The position numbers and the translations under genes are program-made. Source: Candidatus Helarchaeota archaeon (GTDB lineage Archaea > Asgardarchaeota > Lokiarchaeia > Helarchaeales > HEL-GB-A). Taken from it: a stretch of 27,067 bases of DNA. This document shows positions 1 through 7,798 of the stretch, piece by piece. Location of the stretch: NCBI GenBank assembly GCA_013375405.1, contig JABXJU010000033.1:1-27067 (forward strand). Direction: 5' to 3'. The stretch's first letter is position 1; every line of letters begins with the position of its first letter. Below the pieces are notes generated by a model. That model was not told the origin of the DNA, made no database searches, and saw only the letters and a program-made list of their open reading frames with translations.

Positions 1-37
1 CATCTAAATCAAAAATTACGGCATTTATTTTCCTCAT
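1..37 (-). CDS. HAD-superfamily hydrolase, N-terminal fragment cut by the window edge
   Basis: An ATG at 37 on the minus strand opens a frame of 12 complete codons reading MRKINAVIFDLD, and the last base seen is a G that would start the next codon. A hydrophobic strand ending in FDLDG is the typical first motif (DxDxT) of HAD-family phosphatases, where the first Asp is the nucleophile. The substrate cannot be told from so short a piece. It lies on the same strand as the neighbouring radical SAM gene but 61 bases downstream of its stop, so it could be the next gene of that transcript. Confidence 0.55.
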   Translation of the reverse strand, partial: MRKINAVIFDLD

Positions 38-98
38 GGATCGTCAGATAAAATATCTACTTTAAATAAATAAATCATTTGCGGGTTAAAATAGATAA

Positions 99-1604
99 TT
101 AAAAAAAAGTACTACGAATATACTTTAAACTCGCTTCTGTTCTTTGAATCAATGGGGGTTCGTATAACTTGGGGTGCACGCGCAAATAGTATTTTTTATT
201 TTCCTCTAATTTTTCTAAAATAATGTCTTCATTGTGCAAAATAAGAGTCTTTATTTCATTAACAGCTTTTAAAATATCATATATTGTCATTAAATTGGTT
301 TCATGTGTCACCAAGGGGGGATAATATGCGTTGCGATTGAATTTTTCAGTGGAGAATCTTAAATAGTCTTGGAAAGAGGACAATTTTAAATTTATTTTGT
401 ATTTTCTTGCATTATAATGAAGCTCAGTTTTTGGTATTATGCAAAGTGGAGTCACCCATTTAGGGATTGCTCCCAATTTTATAGTATTTTTTAGTAATTG
501 TTGATTAGCGTGTAAATCTGTTTGTCTTTCGAATCCAGTGATCATCCAATATGTTTTTGGAAGAATACCATTTTCTATTGCATTTTTGATAACTACAGAA
601 GCTTGATAAGTATTATAGGGTCTTTTTAAATGTTTTAGGATATAATCCGAACCACTCTCGATGCCGATGTCTATATTATCAACACCTGCTTTGGCTAATT
701 CATTCATTACTCTATTGTTTATATTTTGAGTGGGTACTATGGCAATATTGAAATAATCAATTGAATCTTGCAGATTTTCTCGTTGTATTGCCTTACATAA
801 TTCTATAATAAATTTTGGATTACAATAAATATAATCTTGGATGGAAATTTTATTGGTATGGTCTAAAAGTAATTGAATTTGTTTGATAATCCACGATATT
901 GAATGAAATGTGATTTTTGAACGAGTTGATAGGCAATATTTTGATTTTGCTCCAAGACAATGGATACAATCAAAATTACAGGGGCCTCGACATGTATTTA
1001 TTATAGCTAAATTATAGGGGTTTAATTTTTTAGGCATTAATAGATTAGGGGAATAGGGCGGAATTAAATCAAGATTTTCATGTATATTCTTCCCTTCATT
1101 TTTGATTATTCTGCCATTTTCCTTCGAAATTGTTCCAATAACTCTCCGATAATCTTGTTTTTTTTCAATTTTATTGGCTAAATCTTCCATTATCTTCTCG
1201 GCTTCGCCCTTTACGACTACGTCTATAGCATCATTAAATTTAATTATTTGGTCTGCAAAGAGTGTAGCATGAACGCCCCCAACTACGATTGGAACATTCG
1301 TATAAAGATCCTTCAAAAAATCTGCTAAATCTAAAGCCCCTTTACTTAAGTGAAGCCAATTTAATTCAATTCCAACAAGTAAAGGGTCATAAGTTTTGAG
1401 AATTCCCTTAATATGATTATTTTTCAAACCTAATTTGTAAGCTAAAGGAATATTCCAACATTCTACATTATAACCGAGCCTCTTTAAGTGAGCACCTATA
1501 TGTAATAAACCATAACCACATATCAGAGGCGAAATACTCGAATATCTTAATGCATTTGGCTTTAAAATATTTGGTGGGTGAAATAATAAGATATCTGGTC
1601 TCAT
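99..1604 (-). CDS. B12-binding-type radical SAM protein
   Basis: The protein has 501 residues. The N-terminal ~200 residues look like the Rossmann-type cobalamin-binding domain of class B radical SAM enzymes: a DILLFHPP opening, then GYGLLHIGAHLKRLGY near 30-45, VVGGVHATLF near 107-116 and VVKGEAE near 130-136. The radical SAM core follows with C209-x3-C213-x2-C216, the ligands of the SAM-bound 4Fe-4S cluster; C205 lies just before it. Later GIESGSD (about 317) matches the family's second SAM-binding region. Such enzymes use SAM and often cobalamin to methylate or rearrange lipids, cofactors or tetrapyrroles. The substrate cannot be predicted. A second protein of the same architecture lies at 21955-23547 but is clearly a different paralogue. 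Confidence 0.85.
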   Translation of the reverse strand: MRPDILLFHPPNILKPNALRYSSISPLICGYGLLHIGAHLKRLGYNVECWNIPLAYKLGLKNNHIKGILKTYDPLLVGIELNWLHLSKGALDLADFLKDLYTNVPIVVGGVHATLFADQIIKFNDAIDVVVKGEAEKIMEDLANKIEKKQDYRRVIGTISKENGRIIKNEGKNIHENLDLIPPYSPNLLMPKKLNPYNLAIINTCRGPCNFDCIHCLGAKSKYCLSTRSKITFHSISWIIKQIQLLLDHTNKISIQDYIYCNPKFIIELCKAIQRENLQDSIDYFNIAIVPTQNINNRVMNELAKAGVDNIDIGIESGSDYILKHLKRPYNTYQASVVIKNAIENGILPKTYWMITGFERQTDLHANQQLLKNTIKLGAIPKWVTPLCIIPKTELHYNARKYKINLKLSSFQDYLRFSTEKFNRNAYYPPLVTHETNLMTIYDILKAVNEIKTLILHNEDIILEKLEENKKYYLRVHPKLYEPPLIQRTEASLKYIRSTFF

Positions 1605-1768
1605 ACTAATGATATTTAAAAATAATAAATAAATACCACTAAAAAACTGGGAGAATGTATTACATTACTAAAACTAATGCTTAAATCATTTCAAACTATT
1701 TTAAAAACTCTGGAATTATTCCATATAGAATCTCAATTTTATTTTTAATTTAAAGATAGGAAATATTA

Positions 1769-2170
1769 TTATTCAAAGTATGATCTGATGATGGCCTTAA
1801 TTTGCTTTGATGACTCAATTAAAGAACGGAGAACAAATTTTTGGACAACTTTTCGTGGATTATTGGAATATTTGATAAAAAAAAAATTCAAAATTTTCAA
1901 TTTCAGTTGAACCCAAAAATGCATATCCTCTATCCTCCCAATCAATAAGGATCCTTTCGGGGTGCTCATTTTTTGGCATGGTTTTATACATATAAGAGAA
2001 TGCGCCTATTAAGTAAAAGAACAATCAAGAATATCGATTGATAAACGTTCAATCCCTTTAGTAGGTTTTAATTCTTCAATTGCTTATTTTTTTTGTTTTA
2101 ATGTGTGCAATATTGATGTTTTACCACCATAATCTAATTCTGCAAAAATAATTTTAATTGATTTAGCCAT
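1769..2170 (-). pseudogene. Decayed Arf-like/Gtr-like small GTPase locus
   Basis: Reading leftward from an ATG at 2170, the frame begins MAKSIKIIFAELDYGGKTSI. This is the first strand and P-loop of an Arf/Rag-type small GTPase (family form GLDxxGKTS), with the first Gly replaced by Glu. A TAA stop at 2084-2086 interrupts it. The same frame then continues with LKPTKGIERLSIDILDCSF, which matches the switch I threonine region, and stops at 2009. No DxGGQ switch II or NKxD motif follows. Further left, two more frames (from 1979 and 1969) can be joined at the A10 run at 1877-1886 into one stretch ending RSLIESSKQIKAIIRSYFE. They may be the remains of the C-terminus, but that link is inferred. Asgard genomes carry many such GTPases, so loss of one copy is plausible. 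Confidence 0.6.
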
Positions 2171-2214
2171 CTTTCTCAGATCCTCTGTGCTTAATGATAA
2201 ATTCGTTGTCTATT

Positions 2215-2508
2215 CTAAATTCCATGAGTAGGTGTTTTTCCTTCATCAATTATCTTTTTACCTGCACAAACCAGATCGATCGAATGAATACTACATCCAT
2301 TTGCAGTTAAATTTTCACGAATTGCTTGATAATCAAGATTACCTTCGATTGTAATCTTTATAGTTTCCGTCTCTCTATCAACTGTGACAGATACGATATT
2401 AACTCCATCCACACCTTCTAATTCGGCTAAACTTGAAGCTACCTCTATTTTTGTGGGTTTATGTAATTTTAATACATCCAAAACAAGTCTTTTCAATTCT
2501 TTACTCAT
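2215..2508 (-). CDS. DUF211 family protein
   Basis: This 97-residue protein matches the archaeal DUF211 family closely. It has the LKRLVLDVLKLHKPT opening, ELEGVDGVNI near 30, the charged strand DRETETIKITIEGN near 44-57, and IHSIDLVCAG near the end. Family members are small alpha/beta proteins of about 95 residues with a ferredoxin-like fold that assemble into oligomers. Their function is not established; metal or ligand binding has been suggested. The length is normal and the ORF intact. It sits directly upstream, on the same strand, of the decayed GTPase locus and runs divergently from the zinc-ribbon gene at 2701. Confidence 0.85.
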   Translation of the reverse strand: MSKELKRLVLDVLKLHKPTKIEVASSLAELEGVDGVNIVSVTVDRETETIKITIEGNLDYQAIRENLTANGCSIHSIDLVCAGKKIIDEGKTPTHGI

Positions 2509-2700
2509 TAATAAACAATCCCTATAATTTGATTGATCTATACTTTGTTGAAATGAAACTCCTTTTATTTTTTATTAACTTTTTTTCTTTTCTTTCAAGA
2601 ACATATAAGGGATATTTTTATTGGTTTTCTAGAATAAAAAATTAATCATAAAAAAAAGAAGGATTTTATTTAATTCAACATTAATAAGACATGAGATATC

Positions 2701-3138
2701 ATGACAACTTATAAAATTTTCCACTGTCCACGTTGTGAAACATTATTATATTGTCCCTATATACAAAAAACGAAGAAATGTCCCAAATGTCAGAAGAAAA
2801 TTGTAATTAGACGCATGAAAATTTTAAAAGTTACCAACTCACTTAAGGACACCATTTTTTTAATTCAAAATTTAAAATTACCACCAGAAATAAGACAAAA
2901 AATAACTGATTCCACAAAAAATTCCTTTATACTTAAAGGAAAAAAAGAAAAATTTCTAGATCTCATACGTAAAATTCAAAGAAACTCTTTAAATCAAATC
3001 ATTCTCGAAAATGATTTTATAAAAGAAGCAGAGCAGGCAGGATTCTCTGAGGAATGGGTTTCAATACAACTGGCTGAATTAGAGAAAAATGGTCTGCTAG
3101 TTCACCCCACGAAAGGCCAACTACAATTCATTATATAG
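2701..3138 (+). CDS. Zinc-ribbon (DUF1922-like) protein with C-terminal winged-helix-like region
   Basis: The protein has 145 residues. Its N-terminus carries a zinc ribbon, C9-x2-C12 and C27-x2-C30, within an arrangement (KIFHCPRC ... KTKKCPKC ... RMKILKVTNSLKDTIFLIQ) that resembles archaeal DUF1922 proteins. The C-terminal half (about 80-145) is helical and ends in a pattern like the recognition helix and wing of a winged helix: EQAGFSEEWVSIQLAELEKNGLL. It may be a small DNA- or RNA-binding regulator, but no target can be named. No clear Shine-Dalgarno sequence precedes the ATG, so the mRNA may be leaderless. It converges with the TPR/CHAT gene, with five bases between the stops. Confidence 0.7.
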   Translation: MTTYKIFHCPRCETLLYCPYIQKTKKCPKCQKKIVIRRMKILKVTNSLKDTIFLIQNLKLPPEIRQKITDSTKNSFILKGKKEKFLDLIRKIQRNSLNQIILENDFIKEAEQAGFSEEWVSIQLAELEKNGLLVHPTKGQLQFII

Positions 3139-3143
3139 TCGGG

Positions 3144-5303
3144 TTAATTTTTTTCTGCTGTTTTTTGGAGGATTAAATAATTAAGAGAAAAAATACGTTG
3201 AAGTTTAAATAATTGATTCAATTGTCTTTTCTTAATTAACATTGTTTCCCATGATAATTTCCAAAGAAATGAGTGCGGAACGATTGTAAGAGTTATAATA
3301 TCTGATTTTGTTAGAAAGTTAGTTAGAGGCGTAGTTACTATTTTACCTCCTAAGTTATTCAATGAAACCAAAACTTTTTCAAATTTTAAATGATTTTCTT
3401 TAACTTTTGGATCTTCTAGTTGTTTTAATTTGTTTTGCACTGAATTGGTGAATCTCTCATTGAATTGTTTTGAGAATAAATATAATTCTTTACTTTTCAT
3501 ATTAATGAAAAAAATATACAATTTATTTAAAGCTTTTACATATACGAAGTCCAAGATTGCCCAAGAATCAGAAATATTTCTAAAAACGCTAAATAATTTA
3601 CCAAAAATCTTTTCCACAGGGTGTGGAAAACTCTCTATCGCCCCCGTGCTCGTTTCCCATATACTATCATCTAATAGAAAAAGAATCCTTTGAGTTTCAT
3701 CAATTTGGGCCAATAACTTTTCCTTTGCTTTAATATTTTTTTCCAGTTGATACTGGCCATTTAATTCTTTCAATTCTAAACATTTTTTATCCATTTGAAT
3801 TTGAATTTTTTTTCGCTCTAGACTGTCTTTTCGCTTGAAATCACTTTTTAGATCGGCAGGTCTTTTTTGAGATCTTATAAATTCAGAATATCCAACAGCC
3901 TCTTTTAATAATTCAATATTTTTTGTTTTTTCATATAAAACGCATTTTATTGCACACATATTTTGTGGTATATCCGAGAATTCCTTTAGCAATTGCCGTT
4001 TTTTGACAAAATTCAATTCTGCCAATAATAATACTCGGAGCCAATTAAATGCTCTCAAAAAGTAATCATTTGCATCGTGCAAATTATTATACAACAAATT
4101 AGATAGTCCAATTTTATTTAAGATTTTTACTTGGGTTTCTAGATTTCTTGTATGTTCTAACGCTTTCTTATAATAATAGATGGAGTCGTCATAACTATCT
4201 TTAAGCTTCAACAAATCCCCTATTTTTATAGAAACTGATCTGAGAAGTTTTATATCATTAGTTCTTTCGGCGAATTTCAGACTTTCCTTTAGATTTTTAT
4301 ACGCACTATCGTAATCCTTGTTTAAATAATAGAGAACTCCTAAATGATATAAAATATACTCAAAATAGTACTGCTTTATTTCATTCCCAATTTCATAACT
4401 TTTCTGTAAAAACTCTATAGCCTTTTTTCTATTATTTTTTTCCAAATATACTGTTCCTATTTTATCTAATATTTCCGTTAATTTTTGCTTATTTTTTAAT
4501 TTTTCCGATAACTTCAACGCCTTTCGATAATAATTGAGGGAAAATTTGGTGTTTTTTTCGATATTGTAAATATTTGCTATTTCTAAAAATATTTTCAGTA
4601 AATTAAATTCATCTTTCTCTTTTTTAGCAATATCAATGCTTTTCATTAAATATTCTAATGCTGATTTACTGTCTCCTTTTTCTGAATATATCTTTGAAAT
4701 GGCTAATCTGGATGTCAAAATTATTGAACTTATTTTCAAGTCTAGAGCTACTTTTAAACTTTCTCTACAGTTTTCTAAAGCTTTATCCCAGTATTTTAAT
4801 AACAGATATATTTCACCTATGTTGTTCAATTGTTTTGCCATTGCTTCTAAAATTTGGTTTATGAGGTGTGAATGTGTATATACGACTCGCTCTTTTTCTG
4901 CTTTTAAAATCTTTAATGCTTCTTGATATGCCTTTAATGCCTCTCCTGTGGTTCCATTTATTTTATAGGCATCACCAATGGCACCTGTAACTGTTGCAAT
5001 TTGTAACGGCATTCCCTCGCCCTTTTTTAAGAATTTTAAACTTTCTTTAAAAGCATTTAAGGATTCTTTTAAATTACCTTTCTGGGCAAGAACCCTACCC
5101 TTTCTGTAATATATATTTCCGATTTCAATTTTTGATCCATATTTCTTAACTATTTTCTCCGCATTAATGTATAAATTAAAAGCTTGCTCCCACCTATGAT
5201 TTAGTTCATAATTTTCGCCTTCATTGAGTAAATCCTTATAAATTTTCATTTGGCGCTCAAATTCAAATTTTTTGGGCCTTCTTTCTGTCACATAAATCCT
5301 CAC
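3144..5303 (-). CDS. TPR-repeat protein ending in an incomplete CHAT (caspase-like) domain
   Basis: The protein has 719 residues. About residues 15-450 are serial tetratricopeptide repeats, each with the small-residue/aromatic pattern of TPR helices (for example ALKAYQEALKIL, NLKESLKFAE, SIYYYKKALEHT). A linker rich in Lys and Glu (about 480-550) looks like a coiled coil. The last ~140 residues resemble the start of a CHAT domain: a strand AILDFVYVKALNKLYIFFI, then TIVPHSFLWKLSWETML at about 673-689, which corresponds to the conserved 'VPxGxLxxLPxEAL' strand-turn. In complete CHAT proteases another ~150-200 residues follow, with the catalytic His and Cys. Here the gene stops 30 residues later, and the space is taken by the convergent gene. 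A protease-dead scaffold or a truncated effector are both possible. Confidence 0.75.
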   Translation of the reverse strand: MRIYVTERRPKKFEFERQMKIYKDLLNEGENYELNHRWEQAFNLYINAEKIVKKYGSKIEIGNIYYRKGRVLAQKGNLKESLNAFKESLKFLKKGEGMPLQIATVTGAIGDAYKINGTTGEALKAYQEALKILKAEKERVVYTHSHLINQILEAMAKQLNNIGEIYLLLKYWDKALENCRESLKVALDLKISSIILTSRLAISKIYSEKGDSKSALEYLMKSIDIAKKEKDEFNLLKIFLEIANIYNIEKNTKFSLNYYRKALKLSEKLKNKQKLTEILDKIGTVYLEKNNRKKAIEFLQKSYEIGNEIKQYYFEYILYHLGVLYYLNKDYDSAYKNLKESLKFAERTNDIKLLRSVSIKIGDLLKLKDSYDDSIYYYKKALEHTRNLETQVKILNKIGLSNLLYNNLHDANDYFLRAFNWLRVLLLAELNFVKKRQLLKEFSDIPQNMCAIKCVLYEKTKNIELLKEAVGYSEFIRSQKRPADLKSDFKRKDSLERKKIQIQMDKKCLELKELNGQYQLEKNIKAKEKLLAQIDETQRILFLLDDSIWETSTGAIESFPHPVEKIFGKLFSVFRNISDSWAILDFVYVKALNKLYIFFINMKSKELYLFSKQFNERFTNSVQNKLKQLEDPKVKENHLKFEKVLVSLNNLGGKIVTTPLTNFLTKSDIITLTIVPHSFLWKLSWETMLIKKRQLNQLFKLQRIFSLNYLILQKTAEKN

Positions 5304-5530
5304 ACTGATGTTTCTGACGACTCAAATGCTGATTTAAAGATGAAATTCAGAATTATTTATGTTTTTAAAAAAATTATTAAGAATCTTTCCTTCTATAAAA
5401 CGATATTTTAAACAAATGTCTTTCTAAAAATTCGTTAGTTTAATTAATATCTTTAATGATTTAAATAAGTTTTTTTGTTAAGTATAGCTAAATCGATACC
5501 ATAAGTATTATAAAAAAAGGAAATGATAAT

Positions 5531-5893
5531 CTATTCTTTCCGAACTTTTTCAATGATGGCTATTAAAGCTCCAATAATGATTAATAACATTCCAATTGTA
5601 CCAGCAATGATTCCTAAAATGAAAATAAGGATTATTGACCAATAGTCATCTAACTTATTAAAGCCTTCGATGACTATGATGATAACACCGAATACAATCG
5701 CTAATATTTCCTTGACAGGGAATTCTCGAATAATTGTTCCAAATGCATAATCTTGATACAAACTGCCCGCTGAAATAACGCTCAAAAGCCCGAATACTAT
5801 ACAAAGAACTGCCCCTATTGCGACGCACACCGCTGCTAGAAGTTCCAAGCCTGTTTTTTTCTTTTTATATCTTGTTTTTCTCTTTTTTGGCAT
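5531..5893 (-). CDS. Small membrane protein with a basic N-terminus
   Basis: This 120-residue protein begins with a strongly basic tail (MPKKRKTRYKKKK), which would stay in the cytoplasm by the positive-inside rule. Three or four hydrophobic segments follow, at about 16-42, 61-79 and 84-114; the last is long enough for two short helices with a Gly-rich turn. There are no recognisable catalytic residues. The composition (Ile/Val/Gly/Leu) is typical of small uncharacterised membrane proteins of archaea. I do not recognise the family. It is flanked by non-coding gaps of about 230 and 130 bases, so it is probably transcribed alone. Confidence 0.6.
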   Translation of the reverse strand: MPKKRKTRYKKKKTGLELLAAVCVAIGAVLCIVFGLLSVISAGSLYQDYAFGTIIREFPVKEILAIVFGVIIIVIEGFNKLDDYWSIILIFILGIIAGTIGMLLIIIGALIAIIEKVRKE

Positions 5894-6023
5894 TCACATC
5901 ACATCTAACTACCAAAATATAGAAAACTTAACTATATTTACATATTATTTCTGCAATTATTTTTAGGATATTTCATTTTTATTAAATAAATTTTCGGTAA
6001 GCAAATTTATACGGAATTTATCT

Positions 6024-6839
6024 TCATTCTAAACCCGGAATTGAACATGCATCTGCACGGCATTGTTTGCAAAGTCGGAATTGAGGTAGATATTCTTCAC
6101 ATTGATTACGAACTGCTCGAAGTAAATCACAGGTAGGAGGTTGGATATGGCTTAGTTCAACAAGTGGTATAAGCGGCATTACATTGTGAATGTAGGCACC
6201 AGCTTCTTTAACTTTCCTTGTTATATCAACAATATGAAAATCATTTATTCCAGGTATTAAAACACTATTAATTTTTACAAGCATACCTAAATCAGAGCTT
6301 TTTCGCACACCTGCTAGTTGGTTCTCTATTAGAATATTCGCAGCGTCAAATCCTCGATATATCTTATTGTTGTAATTTATAAATGAATAAATATTTTTTC
6401 CAATTATTGGAAAAACTGCATTTATTGTAACAGTGAGGTATTTTACTCCCAAATTAAAGAGGCGCCGTGAAAACTTATTTAACAGCAATCCATTTGTGCA
6501 GATACATAATTGAGTCTTTGGATGTTCTGACTTTATCAGTTCTAAAGTTTGGAAGGTTTCTTTATTATATAGGGCTTCCCCTGGTCCTGCAATCCCTACA
6601 ACAACTTCCTTATATTTCTTCTCCTTAAAATGATTTTCAACTAATTTCAATGCATCTTCTGGCGTGATTATTTGTTTAGAAACCCCCGGTCTCGATGTGT
6701 GATAATGCGCCCCGATCTTTCTATCACAGAATTTACATTTGATATTGCATTTCAAAGCAACTGGAAGGTGAATGCGAAATACACGAAAATGCGCTGGCTC
6801 CGAAAAGCACGGGTGCGGAATATCATTAATTTGATTCAC
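6024..6839 (-). CDS. nifB: Stand-alone NifB-like radical SAM protein
   Basis: The protein has 271 residues and carries the whole NifB signature: HPCFSEPAHF (9-18) with C11, HLPVALKCNIKCKFCDRK with C31, C35 and C38, SRPGVS (49-54), VGIAGPGEALYN (81-92), CICTNGL (112-118), KINSVLIPGIND, and CKQCRADA with C257 and C260 near the end. In nitrogen fixers NifB fuses two 4Fe-4S clusters with a SAM-derived carbide to make NifB-co, the FeMo-co precursor. The NifX-like domain of longer NifB proteins is absent, as in archaeal stand-alone forms. The start is a GTG at 6839, two codons after an in-frame stop, and no in-frame ATG lies before the HPC motif. No nitrogenase genes are in the window, so its product here is open. 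Confidence 0.85.
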   Translation of the reverse strand: MNQINDIPHPCFSEPAHFRVFRIHLPVALKCNIKCKFCDRKIGAHYHTSRPGVSKQIITPEDALKLVENHFKEKKYKEVVVGIAGPGEALYNKETFQTLELIKSEHPKTQLCICTNGLLLNKFSRRLFNLGVKYLTVTINAVFPIIGKNIYSFINYNNKIYRGFDAANILIENQLAGVRKSSDLGMLVKINSVLIPGINDFHIVDITRKVKEAGAYIHNVMPLIPLVELSHIQPPTCDLLRAVRNQCEEYLPQFRLCKQCRADACSIPGLE

Positions 6840-6919
6840 AAACTAAAACAAGAATTGTAATTAAATAATATTGCGGTAATAATAAGGTTATACCTTTTTC
6901 ATCTAATAGATTTAAAATT

Positions 6920-7327
6920 TTATTTTAAAGAAAATCCTGAATTATCATTCCAATTAAAATAATTTATACATTTATCGGTCAGTTTTAGTCGCAATGGTCT
7001 ACCTTTGGTAATCTCGATAAGTCTTCTATCTATAAGAGCTTTATAATAATTACTAAAAGCATTACGAGTTTGGTTAACATCCTTTTCTGCTACTTTACTC
7101 AATTCCTTTAAAGTAAATTTAGATTTTCCTGTCTTTTCCCAATATGATTTTAATAAATCTAAAAAGCGGGATGCGCCCAACGGAAGAGGTATATAAGACC
7201 CTGCATTGACTTGAAGCCCATACGAAGGATTGCTACTATCCTTTAAACTAAAAGTAATAATTCCTATATCAGCTTTAACCAATTCTCTAAGAAATTTACC
7301 TATATATCTTTGAGGTAACGTATGCAT
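6920..7327 (-). CDS. Winged-helix-like protein, probably the 3' half of a frameshifted gene
   Basis: This 135-residue frame holds a winged-helix-like segment at about 68-118: KFTLKELSKVAEKDVNQTRN, then a helix NYYKALIDRRLIEI and a basic wing KGRPLRLKLT. Residues before it (AGSYIPLPLGASRFLDLLKSYW) may be a linking helix. The ATG at 7327 lies inside the end of the previous frame (7300-7689), overlapping it by 28 bases. Reading upstream of that ATG, the frame stays open back to an A9 run (T9 at 7344-7352 on the plus strand) as NGKEYIMHTLPQRYIGKF. A -1 shift there would give one protein of about 254 residues. It could be translated separately by coupling, or only as the fusion. Function unknown, perhaps DNA binding. 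Confidence 0.55.
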   Translation of the reverse strand: MHTLPQRYIGKFLRELVKADIGIITFSLKDSSNPSYGLQVNAGSYIPLPLGASRFLDLLKSYWEKTGKSKFTLKELSKVAEKDVNQTRNAFSNYYKALIDRRLIEITKGRPLRLKLTDKCINYFNWNDNSGFSLK

Positions 7328-7689
7328 AATGTACTCTTTTCCATTTTTTTTTGCAATAGAACATATTTAGCAAATTTCCGCTCTAAATGCTCTAATGAAT
7401 CTAGGAAATCTTCCATTCTATCGGGAACCTTAATCATCTCACTTGGAGTATGAAAAACCTTAATTGGCATGGGTGAGGCGGTTGATTTAATATTATCTTC
7501 AGAAAAATCGTATTTTAACCCCTTCGAATGATTGGGAAACGATTCCTTAAGCCAAGTGTCCAAATCATCTTCTGTTTTTTGCAGAAAAAAGTAATAAATT
7601 GTTTTTTCTGTCTCTAAGAGAAACGTTCGAGAACTCCACAACGGCATCCGGATGCGTTTTTGTTGCCATGTTCCGAAAATTCGTATCAC
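7300..7689 (-). CDS. Uncharacterised protein, probably the 5' half of a frameshifted gene
   Basis: This 129-residue frame has no domain I can name. It begins MIRIFGTWQQKRIRMPLW, has a central Glu/Asp-rich region, and ends with a helix (RMEDFLDSLEHLERKFAKYVLLQ) that runs into the A9 run at 7344-7352. After the run its last codons (MEKSTLCIRYLKDI) look like chance coding, while the -1 frame gives NGKEYIMHTLPQ, which leads smoothly into the next gene. The sequence C-AAA-AAA-AAA-T is a good slippery site. Possible explanations are programmed or transcriptional slippage, an inactivating deletion, or a homopolymer error in the assembly. The start overlaps, on the other strand, the region upstream of the deacetylase gene. 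Confidence 0.45.
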   Translation of the reverse strand: MIRIFGTWQQKRIRMPLWSSRTFLLETEKTIYYFFLQKTEDDLDTWLKESFPNHSKGLKYDFSEDNIKSTASPMPIKVFHTPSEMIKVPDRMEDFLDSLEHLERKFAKYVLLQKKMEKSTLCIRYLKDI

Positions 7690-7798
7690 TAAAAATGATT
7701 CACAAAATTTTATATGCCTATTTTGCTTATTATTTTATTATTCGTTCTTAAAATATGAATTATTTATTAAAAAGAGTACCAATAGGAGATCATTTGCT

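Noticed and set aside
2433..2645. Plus-strand frame of 70 codons over the DUF211 start
   Set aside because: It is antisense to a conserved gene and made of low-complexity AT-rich codons with no family resemblance.
7652..7798. N-terminal extension of the deacetylase frame, possibly a membrane anchor
   Set aside because: It overlaps the divergent gene, and a good ribosome-binding site precedes the ATG at 7799, where family similarity starts.
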